From assembly GCF_040513375.1 (NCBI RefSeq), contig NZ_JBEVTG010000001.1, forward strand, positions 496,001-560,000: 64,000 nucleotides of DNA. The letters run 5' to 3'. Numbering within the stretch: position 1 is the stretch's first letter; each line of letters starts with the position of its first letter. Source of the DNA: Flagellimonas_B algarum. GTDB lineage: Bacteria > Bacteroidota > Bacteroidia > Flavobacteriales > Flavobacteriaceae. Of this stretch, positions 23,469 through 33,445 are shown piece after piece. Position numbers and translations under genes: made by a program. The notes under the pieces were generated by a model. That model did not search any database. It was not told the DNA's origin and saw only the letters and a list, made by a program, of their open reading frames with translations.

Positions 23469-26400
23469 TCAACGCTTGAACACTTTTTGGGTCACCTTAC
23501 GGTCTTCGAATTGCAAGACCACATAATACAAGCCCGAGGCAAAAGTTGAAAAATCAAGGTTCATCGGATTGGGCGGTTCCGAGACCGATTGCCGCTGCAC
23601 CAGCACCCCATCGGCCGCGAACACCGACCATGACCGAAGACGGTCGGCACTGTTGAGCAGTACGTTCAAATCGGATTCGACCGGATTTGGGTAAAGTATG
23701 GCATCGGTACCGACCAATAAGGTTTCCGCATACGCTTCTTGACAATCAGATCCCGATTCGACTTGCAAGGTATTCACCCCCTCGTTCAAGGGCAACGTAA
23801 GGGAATTTTCAACCGTTTGGGTCGAGACCCCGTTCAAAAGGATGTTGAAAGAGGTAGCACCACCCAAAGCGAGGGTTAGGTTCGCTCCTGCATCGATTAC
23901 GGTCGTACTTACCTGCAATGGGCCTGGCTCCGCGATGACCACTTCGAAACACGCTTCCCGAAAGGTCGTTTCGTTTTGCATCCCGGTTACACATAAGGTG
24001 TACGTACCGGGGGGCAAGCCGATGAATTGGGTCGAATCGCTAAAGGAACGATCGATCTGAATGCCGTTTCCGCTCAAACTACCCTGATAGGATATCGCGG
24101 TATCCGCCACACTGATTTCAAAGGCCCCATCGGTATTCTGCGGGCAGGAAAGCGCCAGGATAGCGATGGCAAAATTGTTATCCGGAAAATCCAACAAAGG
24201 ACAGCCAGTACTGTCGACCGGCGTGCCCAAAGGCGTGCCCAGGCAAAGATCGTCGCCATCATCAAAAACGCCATCTTGATCGGCATCTGGGCGAAACTGT
24301 CCCTCAACGCAAAATTCCAAGCGCACGACATCAATGCTCCCACCATCAGAGGCGGCGGTATCTTCGACTTCTAGCTGCCATTCCCCCGACAAGAGTTCCC
24401 CATTAAAGGAAGACAAAGCACCCAAAGGCCGTACCATCCCATTGATGGCGGGGTTGTTGCCACATCCGAAAACAGGGCCGTCATCGTCAAAGGTGGCATT
24501 GATATCATTACGGCTCCCGCAATTTTTTGAAACTAGGGTAACCCGGGTTCCGGATGGGGAAATGAGACGAATGATCAGATCTTCCACAAAGGTGTGCGAA
24601 ACGGCCAATTCGATATTGACATCCGCAATGACCAAAGCTTCGGCAAAACCGATAGTGGCCGTAACGGTATTCGCGTCATCTGGGGAAATTTCCAGAGGAA
24701 GGCCTGAAATCGAAAAGGTGTTGCAATTGATCGCGGTCGTCGTAAAGACAAAAGGTGCGGAGAATTCGCCTTCATCACAACCGTTCTTAGGCCTAACGCG
24801 CCAGTAATAATCGGTTTCCGCTTGCAATGGCGGTACGGCAAACCCCGATTGGTCGGTCGTGGCCGAAACGATGATGTTCGAAAACGTGATATCGGTCGCC
24901 AGTTCGATATCGTAAGAAGAAGCATTTGCTTGGGGATCCCACTGCAAAGTCGGTTGAAGACGCACACCGGTTTCACTATCTTGGGGCTGGTTCAACTCCA
25001 AAGGATCAAAGACGGTATTGCGAACGGCCAATTCCAATTCGTAACCCATGTCTTGCCCGCTCGTACTTGCCGTGACGGTTATCGAATAATCGCCAACGGC
25101 CAATCCATCCAAATCACTAAGCGTCAAAAGTACCGGCACATTGGTACCATTTACCGTAGCGGGGTCGAATACCGCACTCGCTCCTGCAGGAACGGAAGCA
25201 TTGAGATCAACCGTTTCGGCACCCCCAACCGAACGCGTGAATGTAAATGGGATGGACAAGGTGTTGGGAAGGCAGACTTCGTATTGCAATTGGTCGAAAT
25301 CCAAAACGAAATCACTGGCCGATATGGCAAATTCGGAAGCATTGACGGCATAGAATACCTGATTCCTAGCCTTGACCATGATCCGTGCATTGGAGGTCGC
25401 CGAATTCGGTAATTGTACCTGGGCCATACCGGAATTCGGGTGGTCTTCGGCCAAAAGGATGGAAAAATCGTTCCCCCCATCAAGCGAAAGGAAGATATCA
25501 ACTGCCGTGGCGTTGATGGGTGCCCGATCGGTCAGGGCCACATCCCAAGTCACCGTTTCGATGCTGCCCCCTGACAAGGTGCCGGCATCCGCTTGCGAAG
25601 TCACCACGAACGGACCTGCCGCGTTCACCACTTGAACGTTCATTTGTTCGGAAACCACTTGGCCACCGCCAACCGCATTATCACGAACGGTGAGCGCAAA
25701 ATTCAATTCACGCTCGCTATCGCTTGCGGTTTCCCAGGCTTCGTTTACTTGGGGATCCACTTGGCTCAATTGCCCTTGAAGCACCCTCGATAAGCTCGGA
25801 AAATAGCGCAAGCCTGTGTTCACAGGGGGAAGCGAACGAAAATTGGCACCCACTACATTATCCGGCCCAAACGTATCCGTAGTAACGACACCGTCATCGA
25901 TCTGCTCCCAGCAATAGGTCAATACCGTTCCGGGATCGGAATCGGTGGCGGATCCTTCCAATACAAAGGCCGTTCCCTTTGGGATCACCACATCTTCAAG
26001 CGGGGCGATAACCGGCGGGGTATTGACCAAGTATGTCGTTGCGGCACAGCCCGCACCCTGTAAAACAGTGCTTATCTGGAGAATGCTGCCATAATGGAAA
26101 TAATCATCGCCATTTAAAGCGACATTATTGCCCGCGACAATACCCGCATAACCCATGATGGTCGTTCCGCTGGCGGGTTCGTATTGCACCCCGGTACCTT
26201 CCGATTCAAAAGACCAGCTATGGTTGGCCCCGAACTGGTGGCCAAGTTCATGGGCCACATAATCAAGATCAAAGAGGTCGCCCTCAGGGATCAAGGCCGA
26301 AGAAAAGGCGCTTCCCTTGCGGCCATCGACACAGACCGAACCGATAAATCCGGCATTGCCGTTATCGACATCACGATGGAACAAGTGACCCACATCGTAA

Positions 26401-27218
26401 TTCGCTTCCCCGATCTCATCGGTCAGGGTATTCTGCACCTGTACGTTCAAAGCGGTGGTATAGGGATCGGTATCGGCATCGGTGAAAATGACATCGGTGG
26501 TATTGGCTATCAGCTCAAGCCGGACTCCCAAATCGGTTTCGAAGACCTCATTGACCCGGGTCAAGGTACTGTTGATGGCCGCGAGCGCACCTGCAATCGT
26601 ACCGCCATGGTATTCGGTATACTCCCCAGTGGTAGAAACCGCAAAACGGAACGTTCTCAAGGTTTGATCATCGATCGGGGGGTTGGGCCTCAGCTGCAAT
26701 CCGCTTTGGAGCGCTTCGGTATGGCATTCGAAGGTTTTTGATCGACCGCTCCCATTTTGATAATTGGCATAACCCAGGGGGTCGTCGGATAAGGGCTCGA
26801 TAAAACTACGCTTTCCGTTTTCGAGATCGACCATCAATACACTCACTTGGTCGGCAGCGGTACTAAAGCGCACCTTTCGTGACCGTTCGGCATCCCATCC
26901 AACATAGGCCTTGATATCGGGGTAGCGGCTTTGGAGCTTGGGATGGAAATTCGAACGCTCTTGCACTTGAAAGGCGTGTAATCGGCCGTCCCCGTCCGGA
27001 AAATACAACAGTCCCGTTTCGGAACCTTCAACCGCACCCAATGCGGCAAAGAACCGAGGGGCATCCAAAGTAAGGTAACGGGTATGGGTCGAATCGACTT
27101 GTCGCGCTAGGGAATTGGAGGATCGGACCTTCCAATATCCGTTCTGCGCAAGGCCACAAAAGCAGTAGAAAAATATGGTAAATGGGAAAACAAAATGTAA
27201 CTTAGCTTTCATGCTCAT
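23469..27218 (-). CDS. Secreted reprolysin-like metalloprotease with P domain and T9SS sorting signal
   Basis: This 1249-residue protein has an N-terminal signal peptide (about 1-25, ending GLAQN), a propeptide-like region, and a zinc metalloprotease domain with HELGHQFGANH starting at H323, the extended HExxHxxGxxH motif. Cadherin-like and fibronectin-type modules follow (FDPLELNQPQDS to YYWRVRP). A proprotein-convertase P-type domain lies around 855-1000 (DLIIRLISPSGTRVTLV, SGEWQLEVEDTA). The last about 75 residues form a type IX sorting domain (YPNPVESDLNV to KVFKR). It is exported by the Sec system, then by the T9SS to the surface or medium. Likely an adhesive or degradative protease. Confidence 0.88.
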   Translation of the reverse strand: MSMKAKLHFVFPFTIFFYCFCGLAQNGYWKVRSSNSLARQVDSTHTRYLTLDAPRFFAALGAVEGSETGLLYFPDGDGRLHAFQVQERSNFHPKLQSRYPDIKAYVGWDAERSRKVRFSTAADQVSVLMVDLENGKRSFIEPLSDDPLGYANYQNGSGRSKTFECHTEALQSGLQLRPNPPIDDQTLRTFRFAVSTTGEYTEYHGGTIAGALAAINSTLTRVNEVFETDLGVRLELIANTTDVIFTDADTDPYTTALNVQVQNTLTDEIGEANYDVGHLFHRDVDNGNAGFIGSVCVDGRKGSAFSSALIPEGDLFDLDYVAHELGHQFGANHSWSFESEGTGVQYEPASGTTIMGYAGIVAGNNVALNGDDYFHYGSILQISTVLQGAGCAATTYLVNTPPVIAPLEDVVIPKGTAFVLEGSATDSDPGTVLTYCWEQIDDGVVTTDTFGPDNVVGANFRSLPPVNTGLRYFPSLSRVLQGQLSQVDPQVNEAWETASDSERELNFALTVRDNAVGGGQVVSEQMNVQVVNAAGPFVVTSQADAGTLSGGSIETVTWDVALTDRAPINATAVDIFLSLDGGNDFSILLAEDHPNSGMAQVQLPNSATSNARIMVKARNQVFYAVNASEFAISASDFVLDFDQLQYEVCLPNTLSIPFTFTRSVGGAETVDLNASVPAGASAVFDPATVNGTNVPVLLTLSDLDGLAVGDYSITVTASTSGQDMGYELELAVRNTVFDPLELNQPQDSETGVRLQPTLQWDPQANASSYDIELATDITFSNIIVSATTDQSGFAVPPLQAETDYYWRVRPKNGCDEGEFSAPFVFTTTAINCNTFSISGLPLEISPDDANTVTATIGFAEALVIADVNIELAVSHTFVEDLIIRLISPSGTRVTLVSKNCGSRNDINATFDDDGPVFGCGNNPAINGMVRPLGALSSFNGELLSGEWQLEVEDTAASDGGSIDVVRLEFCVEGQFRPDADQDGVFDDGDDLCLGTPLGTPVDSTGCPLLDFPDNNFAIAILALSCPQNTDGAFEISVADTAISYQGSLSGNGIQIDRSFSDSTQFIGLPPGTYTLCVTGMQNETTFREACFEVVIAEPGPLQVSTTVIDAGANLTLALGGATSFNILLNGVSTQTVENSLTLPLNEGVNTLQVESGSDCQEAYAETLLVGTDAILYPNPVESDLNVLLNSADRLRSWSVFAADGVLVQRQSVSEPPNPMNLDFSTFASGLYYVVLQFEDRKVTQKVFKR

Positions 27219-27263
27219 TAAGGGCCTACCTAACCAAATGTAAGCCTTTTATTTTTTTACTTA

Positions 27264-28199
27264 GTGGAAACAATCCAAGGGATTTCCCAATTCAATTCAA
27301 CGCTGCCGACGGTCATGACCATCGGAACTTTCGATGGGGTACATATCGGCCATCAAAGCATATTAAAACGCCTCATAAACAGTGCCAAAACCATGGGATT
27401 GCGCTCCGCAGTGCTCACTTTTTTCCCCCATCCGAGAATGGTATTGCAAAAAGATGCCGATATCAAACTCTTGAACACCCTTGAGGAAAAAAAAGCCATT
27501 TTGGCCGATCTGGGCATTGATTATCTGATCGTACATCCTTTCACCAAAGAGTTTTCAAGACTATCGGCTATGGAATTCGTACGCGATAATCTCGTCAACC
27601 AACTCAAGGTCAAGAAGGTGATCATCGGATACGACCATCGTTTTGGTCGCAACCGAAATGCCAGCATCCATGAGCTTCGAAATTTCGGAACCACCTTCGA
27701 TTTCGAAGTGGAGGAAATACCGGCCCAAGAAATCGACGAGGTTTCGATCAGTTCCACCAAAATCAGGAATGCCCTAATGGACGGCAGGGTCGACGTCGCC
27801 AACACCTATTTAGGATATACCTATATGCTCAATGGCACGATAACCCGTGGCAAAGGACTGGGCAAACAAATCGGTTTTCCAACTGCGAATCTATATATTG
27901 CCGAACAACATAAATTGATACCGCAAAACGGGGTCTATGTGGTGCGGAGCGAGATTGACGGACAAGTTGTCAACGGCATGATGAACATCGGACTAAACCC
28001 GACCGTAGCTGGTGATAAGCGGAGCATCGAAGTGCACTATTTCGATATCGACCAAGACCTTTACGACACCAAGGTACAGGTACGTTTGATCAAAAAAATA
28101 CGCGATGAGCGAAAGTTCGATTCTTTGGAGGCCCTACGCGAACAACTCCGGAAAGACCAAGCGACCTCAATGAACCTCATAAGCGATGAACGGTATTAA
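27264..28199 (+). CDS. ribF: Bifunctional riboflavin kinase / FAD synthetase
   Basis: The 311-residue enzyme makes FMN and FAD. The N-terminal nucleotidyltransferase has GTFDGVHIGHQ (from residue 22) and a SSTKIRNAL segment. The C-terminal kinase domain has GKQIGFPTANL and a GVYVV strand. The start is GTG at 27264 (METIQG), preceded by a T-rich stretch; no ATG gives a complete N-terminus. The stop overlaps the next gene by 14 bp. Confidence 0.94.
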   Translation: METIQGISQFNSTLPTVMTIGTFDGVHIGHQSILKRLINSAKTMGLRSAVLTFFPHPRMVLQKDADIKLLNTLEEKKAILADLGIDYLIVHPFTKEFSRLSAMEFVRDNLVNQLKVKKVIIGYDHRFGRNRNASIHELRNFGTTFDFEVEEIPAQEIDEVSISSTKIRNALMDGRVDVANTYLGYTYMLNGTITRGKGLGKQIGFPTANLYIAEQHKLIPQNGVYVVRSEIDGQVVNGMMNIGLNPTVAGDKRSIEVHYFDIDQDLYDTKVQVRLIKKIRDERKFDSLEALREQLRKDQATSMNLISDERY

Positions 28200-29514
28200 A
28201 GCCTTTCTTTTCAAACCCATAGACAACGCCCAACTGGTGGTCTTTCGGGTTTTTTACGGCCTATTGGTCTGTGCTGAATGCTTCGGTGCGATAGGTACAG
28301 GCTGGGTACGCCGCACACTTATCGAACCTCAATTCACCTTTTCGTTCATCGGTTTTGAATGGTTGCAACCCTTGCCCGGCAATGGCATGTACGGCTATTT
28401 TGCGGTCATGGGGGTTTTGGGGATCATGATTACCATCGGCTATCGGTACCGTTTCGCCGCTTTCGGATTCGCCTTTATGTGGGCAGGCGCCTATTTGATG
28501 CAGAAGACCTCCTACAACAACCACTATTATTTGTTGATGCTTTTGGCTTTTATCATGGGGTTCATGCCGGCCCATCGTGATGTATCGGTCGATGCCAAGT
28601 TAAGGCCAGGGTTTCGTCGCACCCACATGTACAACTATTTTCGATGGATCATCATTTTGCAATTGTTCATCGTGTATACCTATGCTTCCATTGCGAAGTG
28701 GTATGGTGACTGGCTCGATTTCAGTATCATCGAAATACTGATGCGCAGCAAAAAGGACTATGCGGTTATCGGGGAATTCATCCAACAAAAATGGGTCCAT
28801 AAAATCGTGGCCGTTTTTGGGATTCTATTCGACTTCCTTGTCGTTCCGGGTTTATTGTGGAAACCGACCCGCAAGCTATTCTTCATACTCTCCATCTTCT
28901 TCCATCTGTTCAACAGTTTTGTGTTCCGGATCGGCATATTTCCCTACCTCTCATTGGCATTTTGTGTGTTCTTTTTCGATCCACAGACCATTCGAAACCT
29001 ATTTTTGAAAAGGAAAGATCCCGAAATCCCGGATGCTGGCGATCAACCAAAAAGGGCACCAATATTGCTCGGGGCACTTTCGCTCTATTTTTTGGTCCAG
29101 CTCTTCTTGCCCCTTAGGCACCACACCTTCAAGGATGATGTGCTGTGGACCGAAGAGGGCCACCGTTTGAGCTGGCGAATGATGTTGCGCAGCCGAACGG
29201 GAATCATCAAATATCGGGTCGTCAACAAGGCGACCAAAGAGGAGTCCTTCATCGATCTAGACGATTACCTGACCAAAAAACAACGGCGAAAAGTCGGTGC
29301 CTACCCTGACTTTGCTTGGCAATTCGCACAACGCTTGAAAAGCGAATACGCCGAAAAAGGAATCGAAGTCAGTGTCTATGTCACCTCAAGGGCCAAGGTG
29401 AACGGTAGCCCGTATTACACCTTTATCGATCCCGAGGTCGATCTCGCAGCGGTACCATGGAAGCATTTTTCACATAACGAGTGGATTTTGCCCAGAGAAA
29501 CCGAAGAAGACTAG
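28186..29514 (+). CDS. HTTM-domain (VKGC-like) membrane protein
   Basis: This 442-residue protein has an N-terminal HTTM region with several membrane segments (about residues 15-300) and a soluble C-terminal part of about 120 residues. The segment KTSYNNHYYLLMLLAFIMGF fits the conserved core of bacterial relatives of vitamin-K-dependent gamma-carboxylase. Whether it carboxylates anything is unknown in most bacteria. The start overlaps ribF by 14 bp, so it is translated with it; a functional link to flavin is not shown. Confidence 0.75.
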   Translation: MNGIKAFLFKPIDNAQLVVFRVFYGLLVCAECFGAIGTGWVRRTLIEPQFTFSFIGFEWLQPLPGNGMYGYFAVMGVLGIMITIGYRYRFAAFGFAFMWAGAYLMQKTSYNNHYYLLMLLAFIMGFMPAHRDVSVDAKLRPGFRRTHMYNYFRWIIILQLFIVYTYASIAKWYGDWLDFSIIEILMRSKKDYAVIGEFIQQKWVHKIVAVFGILFDFLVVPGLLWKPTRKLFFILSIFFHLFNSFVFRIGIFPYLSLAFCVFFFDPQTIRNLFLKRKDPEIPDAGDQPKRAPILLGALSLYFLVQLFLPLRHHTFKDDVLWTEEGHRLSWRMMLRSRTGIIKYRVVNKATKEESFIDLDDYLTKKQRRKVGAYPDFAWQFAQRLKSEYAEKGIEVSVYVTSRAKVNGSPYYTFIDPEVDLAAVPWKHFSHNEWILPRETEED

Positions 29515-29534
29515 TCTACAATGGGGCAAAGGCT

Positions 29535-29542
29535 TAAATTTG
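29535..29542 (+). promoter_or_regulatory. -7 box (TAAATTTG) for serS
   Basis: A perfect TAnnTTTG box 18 bp before the serS ATG at 29561. The TTG within it opens a spurious longer frame. Confidence 0.65.
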
Positions 29543-29560
29543 CCCTGCAAAACCGAAGCC

Positions 29561-30832
29561 ATGTTGCAACTCCATAAAATCCGCGAACATAAAGACGCTT
29601 ACATCAAGGCCTTGGAAAAACGGAACCTTGATGCCGCGACCCTTTTCGATACCGTCCTCGATCTCGATGGACAACGTAGGGCGACCCAAACCGAATTGGA
29701 CAATACCCTAGCGGAATCGAACAAGCTCTCGAAAGAGATCGGTATGCTTTTCAAAAGTGGAAAAGCGGAAGAAGCCAATGCAATGAAGGCGAAGACCGCT
29801 GATTTGAAAGAGCGTTCAAAGGTGCTTTCCGAACGATTGCAACAGGTATCGGCTGAGTTGACCGAAGCGCTGTACCAAATCCCCAACGTTCCTGACGAAT
29901 CCGTTCCGGCAGGCAATTCGGACGAAGACAATGAAGAGGTTTTCAAAGAAGGTACTATTCCCGAACTCAGCGCAGCGGCCCTACCCCACTGGGAGTTGGC
30001 CAAGAAATACGACTTGATCGATTTTGAATTGGGCGTTAAGATCAGCGGAGCTGGATTTCCGGTATATAAGGGCAAAGGGGCCCGATTGCAGCGGGCATTG
30101 ATCGCCTATTTTTTGGATAAGAATACCGAAGCGGGCTACACCGAGATCCAGGTGCCGCATTTGGTCAACGAAGCTTCCGGCTACGGAACCGGGCAATTGC
30201 CCGATAAGGAAGGGCAAATGTACCACGTACAGGACGATAACCTGTATCTGATCCCGACCGCCGAAGTACCGATAACGAACATCTTCAGGAACAGTATCGT
30301 TAAAAAAGAGGATTTTCCGATCAAATTGACCGGTTACACCCCGTGTTTTCGAAGGGAAGCCGGCAGCTATGGAGCACATGTTCGCGGGTTGAACCGACTG
30401 CATCAATTCGACAAGGTCGAGATCGTACGGGTCGAACGGCCTGAAAATTCCTATGAGGCCCTCAACGCCATGGTCGAACATGTCAAAGGGATCTTGCGTG
30501 AATTGAAACTTCCGTTCAGGATCCTAAGGCTTTGCGGGGGCGATTTAGGCTTCACCTCGGCCTTGACCTTTGATTTCGAGGTCTTTTCAACGGCCCAGGA
30601 TCGTTGGTTGGAGATTAGTTCCGTTTCGAATTTCGAAACCTTTCAAGCCAACCGCCTGAAACTGCGTTTTAAAGATGACGAGGGTAAGACCCAATTGGCG
30701 CATACGTTGAACGGAAGTTCACTGGCCCTACCCAGGGTACTTGCCGGCATCCTTGAAAACTACCAAACCGAAACCGGGATAGCGATTCCGGATGTGCTGG
30801 TACCCTATTGCGGCTTCGATAAGATCGATTAA
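29561..30832 (+). CDS. serS: Seryl-tRNA synthetase
   Basis: The 423-residue class II synthetase charges tRNA-Ser. It has the N-terminal antiparallel coiled-coil arm (about 1-110) and the class II motifs: TAEVPITN near 225, CFRREAGSYG (motif 2) and GSSLALPRVLAGILENYQ (motif 3) near the end. ATG 29561 follows the -7 box. Confidence 0.97.
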   Translation: MLQLHKIREHKDAYIKALEKRNLDAATLFDTVLDLDGQRRATQTELDNTLAESNKLSKEIGMLFKSGKAEEANAMKAKTADLKERSKVLSERLQQVSAELTEALYQIPNVPDESVPAGNSDEDNEEVFKEGTIPELSAAALPHWELAKKYDLIDFELGVKISGAGFPVYKGKGARLQRALIAYFLDKNTEAGYTEIQVPHLVNEASGYGTGQLPDKEGQMYHVQDDNLYLIPTAEVPITNIFRNSIVKKEDFPIKLTGYTPCFRREAGSYGAHVRGLNRLHQFDKVEIVRVERPENSYEALNAMVEHVKGILRELKLPFRILRLCGGDLGFTSALTFDFEVFSTAQDRWLEISSVSNFETFQANRLKLRFKDDEGKTQLAHTLNGSSLALPRVLAGILENYQTETGIAIPDVLVPYCGFDKID

Positions 30833-30877
30833 GGTGATTTTCAGAATCGGTTAACATAAAAGGAGGGCATTCTCCGT

Positions 30878-30885
30878 TATCTTTA
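30878..30885 (+). promoter_or_regulatory. Candidate -7 box (TATCTTTA) just before a GTG start
   Basis: TATCTTTA fits the -7 consensus except for the last base. It ends only 4 bases before the GTG at 30890, which would give a nearly leaderless message if this box is used. Confidence 0.35.
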
Positions 30886-30889
30886 GACC

Positions 30890-32677
30890 GTGCGCATTTT
30901 TTTGCTTTCCATTTTCATCGTATTGGGTATTGGCCGGGTTTCGGCCCAAGATGATTTTTTGGCGAAACAGTATTTCAGCGACGGGGCCTTCGAAAAAGCC
31001 GTCGTTTTCTATGAAAAGCTGGTGGAACAAAACCCGAGGCGAACGGACTATGCAGAAGCCCTGGTCGCCTGCTACCAACAATTGGAGCGCTATACCGATG
31101 CGGAGTCCTTTCTTTTGAAAAAAGTAGGCGAGTCTTATGCCTTTCCGACCTTCTTGATCGAGTTGGGGTATAACTACACCATACAAAACGAAGCGGAACG
31201 CGCCCAAGAATACTACGACAGGGCCATTGCCAAAATCGAGGAAAACCCGAACTTCGGGTATGCCGTGGGGTATCGCTTCCAAAAATACGCCCTGCTTGAC
31301 GAAGCGGTTCGGGCCTATACCAAAGCGATGTTCCTAAAACCCGAATTGAATTACAATTTTCAGTTGGCCCGTATTTACGGGGAACAGGGTGAGATCGAAA
31401 AAATGTACGCCTCCTACCTGACCCTGATTTCGGAAGGCAAATCTTCACGATCCAACGTGTTGCGCAATATCGAGGATTTCATTACCGATCGACCCGATAA
31501 TGCGAACAACATCAAACTGCGGAGAATCCTATTGCAAAATGCCCAGAAGAACCCCGACCTGTTGTGGAATGAACTTTTGAGTTGGCTTTTTATCCAACAA
31601 AAACAATATGGCAGTGCCTTTGCGCAGGAGAAAGCGATTTTCAAACGTACCGAAGGCAGTTCTTCAGGACGATTGGAAAACCTGGGGGATATCTGTCTTG
31701 AAAATAAAGCGAACGACACCGCCTCGAAAGTATTCGGATTTTTGGTCGCCAACGCCAAGGAGCCCGTGGCCCGATTGAACGCCGAACTGCGATTGATCGA
31801 AATCGACTTGGACGCAACCGATAAAAAAGGATACGATGCCATAGACAAGCGGTATGGCAAACTGATCGAAGCTTATGGGTACCAAAGCAATACCTTGCAA
31901 TTACAGATCGCATATGCCAATTTCCTGACCTTTACCTTGGAAAACCCGGAGCCGGCCGTGGCCATGCTGAAACAAGGCCTTCAGTTACCCCTCAGTCGGT
32001 ATGCCAAGGCTTATTTGAAACTGGCCTTGGGCGACATCCTGGTTTTCGACCGAAAGTTCAATGAAGCCCTGATTTATTTTACCCAGATCCAAAAAAGCCT
32101 CAAAAACGATGTGCTAGGACAGGATGCCCGGTTCAAAGTCGCCCAGACCAGTTTTTACAAGGGTGATTTCGATTGGTCGTTAACGCAGTTGAAAGTGCTT
32201 CGTGGGTCGACCTCGCAATTGATCGCCAACGATGCCATGCAATTGAGTTTGTTGATCTCGGACAACTCTTTGGAAGATTCGACCCAGACCGCGTTAAAAA
32301 AGTATGCCCGTGCCGATTTTTTGGCGTATCAGCAAAAAAACGACCAGGCCATCACCGCTTTCGAAGAAATATTGGAGCTGCACAAAGGGGAGACCATCGA
32401 AGATGAGACCCTACTTCGGCAAGGCACCCTTTTGGAAGACCAAGGAAACTACGAAAAGGCACGAGTGAACTACCAAAAAATCGTCGAGTTCTATCCAGAC
32501 GGAATCCTGGCCGATGACGCCCATTTCGCCCTAGGCGAATTGTATAGGACCGTCTTTGATGAACCCGAAAAAGCGCAGGTGCATTACGAAAAGATCATCT
32601 ATAATTACCAAGACAGCTATTATTTTCCTGAAGCCCGCAAAAATTTTCGGGCCCTGCGTGGCGATTTTGTCAATTAA
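30890..32677 (+). CDS. Periplasmic TPR-repeat protein
   Basis: The 595-residue protein has a signal peptide (residues 1-20, ending VSAQ) and then tetratricopeptide repeats along nearly its whole length, for example FEKAVVFYEKLVEQNP, ALIYFTQIQKSLK and EKARVNYQKIVEFYPDG. It probably scaffolds envelope complexes; no partner is evident. The start is GTG 30890; no nearby ATG would keep the signal peptide. It follows serS by 57 bp. Confidence 0.85.
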   Translation: MRIFLLSIFIVLGIGRVSAQDDFLAKQYFSDGAFEKAVVFYEKLVEQNPRRTDYAEALVACYQQLERYTDAESFLLKKVGESYAFPTFLIELGYNYTIQNEAERAQEYYDRAIAKIEENPNFGYAVGYRFQKYALLDEAVRAYTKAMFLKPELNYNFQLARIYGEQGEIEKMYASYLTLISEGKSSRSNVLRNIEDFITDRPDNANNIKLRRILLQNAQKNPDLLWNELLSWLFIQQKQYGSAFAQEKAIFKRTEGSSSGRLENLGDICLENKANDTASKVFGFLVANAKEPVARLNAELRLIEIDLDATDKKGYDAIDKRYGKLIEAYGYQSNTLQLQIAYANFLTFTLENPEPAVAMLKQGLQLPLSRYAKAYLKLALGDILVFDRKFNEALIYFTQIQKSLKNDVLGQDARFKVAQTSFYKGDFDWSLTQLKVLRGSTSQLIANDAMQLSLLISDNSLEDSTQTALKKYARADFLAYQQKNDQAITAFEEILELHKGETIEDETLLRQGTLLEDQGNYEKARVNYQKIVEFYPDGILADDAHFALGELYRTVFDEPEKAQVHYEKIIYNYQDSYYFPEARKNFRALRGDFVN

Positions 32678-32750
32678 TTGGTAATATTGGGTAACGACCC
32701 TAGTGATTTCCCTCCCCCAGCATTAGCAGGTTAATGAATCGAAGTGTTCT

Positions 32751-32758
32751 TATTTTTG
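32751..32758 (+). promoter_or_regulatory. -7 box (TATTTTTG)
   Basis: A perfect TAnnTTTG box 19 bp before the ATG of the DUF4286 gene at 32778. It likely drives a run of coupled genes from there to mgtE. Confidence 0.6.
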
Positions 32759-32777
32759 AAAGCTAAACCGACTTTCA

Positions 32778-33095
32778 ATGATCATTTACAACGTAACCAT
32801 TAACATCGACGACGCGGTTCACGATGAATGGCTGGAATGGATGCAGCACAAGCATATTCCCGATATGTTGGCGACCGGAAAATTCACCGAAGCCAAACTG
32901 ACCAAAGTCCTTTCGGATGAGGAAGTGGGGGGGCTTACCTATTCCATCCAATACCGCGTGAAAGATCGCGCCACATTGGAACGCTACTATCAAGAAGATT
33001 CCGAGGCGATGCGCGCTGATGGAAACCGTCGATTCGCTAACCGATTCGTTGCCTTTCGAACCGAACTTGAACTAATTAGCGAACAGCGTATTTGA
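32778..33095 (+). CDS. DUF4286 family protein
   Basis: The 105-residue protein has the DUF4286 pattern, starting MIIYNVTINID with a conserved WLEWMQHKHIPDMLATGKF segment. This is a ferredoxin-like alpha/beta fold of unknown function found widely in Bacteroidota. Its stop overlaps the next start as TTGA, so translation is coupled. Confidence 0.85.
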   Translation: MIIYNVTINIDDAVHDEWLEWMQHKHIPDMLATGKFTEAKLTKVLSDEEVGGLTYSIQYRVKDRATLERYYQEDSEAMRADGNRRFANRFVAFRTELELISEQRI

Positions 33096-33424
33096 GAGCA
33101 AAATACACCCAATATCTTTTCACCTACGGTACCTTGCAAGACGAAGTCGTGCAGCTTCGTGTTTTCGGGAGGAAACCGAAAAGCAAGGAGGCCAAGCTCA
33201 AAGGGTACCGCATTGCGGAAGAAAAGGTCATGGATCAGTATCCGACCATCGAACCCAGCGGTAATGCCGAAGCTTTCGTTACCGGCTTACTCATGCGGGT
33301 ATCGAACCTTGAACTGTTCAATGCCGACGTGTATGAGACCCAGGCCTATAAACGAATAATGGTATCGGTGAATCCGCGAACAAAGGCGTGGGTATATATC
33401 GCCACTTTCGGCCTTTCTGAGTAA
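33092..33424 (+). CDS. Gamma-glutamylcyclotransferase (AIG2-like) family protein
   Basis: The 110-residue protein has the AIG2/GGCT fold signature LFTYGTLQD near the start (residues 9-17) and a central ALLY-like FVTGLLMRVSNLELFNADVYE segment with the expected acidic residue. The substrate is uncertain. The start is TTG 33092, overlapping the stop of the previous gene, with no ATG in the first third. It lies 21 bp before ksgA. Confidence 0.72.
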   Translation: MRAKYTQYLFTYGTLQDEVVQLRVFGRKPKSKEAKLKGYRIAEEKVMDQYPTIEPSGNAEAFVTGLLMRVSNLELFNADVYETQAYKRIMVSVNPRTKAWVYIATFGLSE

Positions 33425-33445
33425 CTTGCATCCAAACTCCTGCCA

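Noticed and set aside
24822..25412. Plus-strand frame of 196 residues inside the metalloprotease gene
   Set aside because: Antisense shadow of a well-supported 1249-residue gene; no family resemblance.
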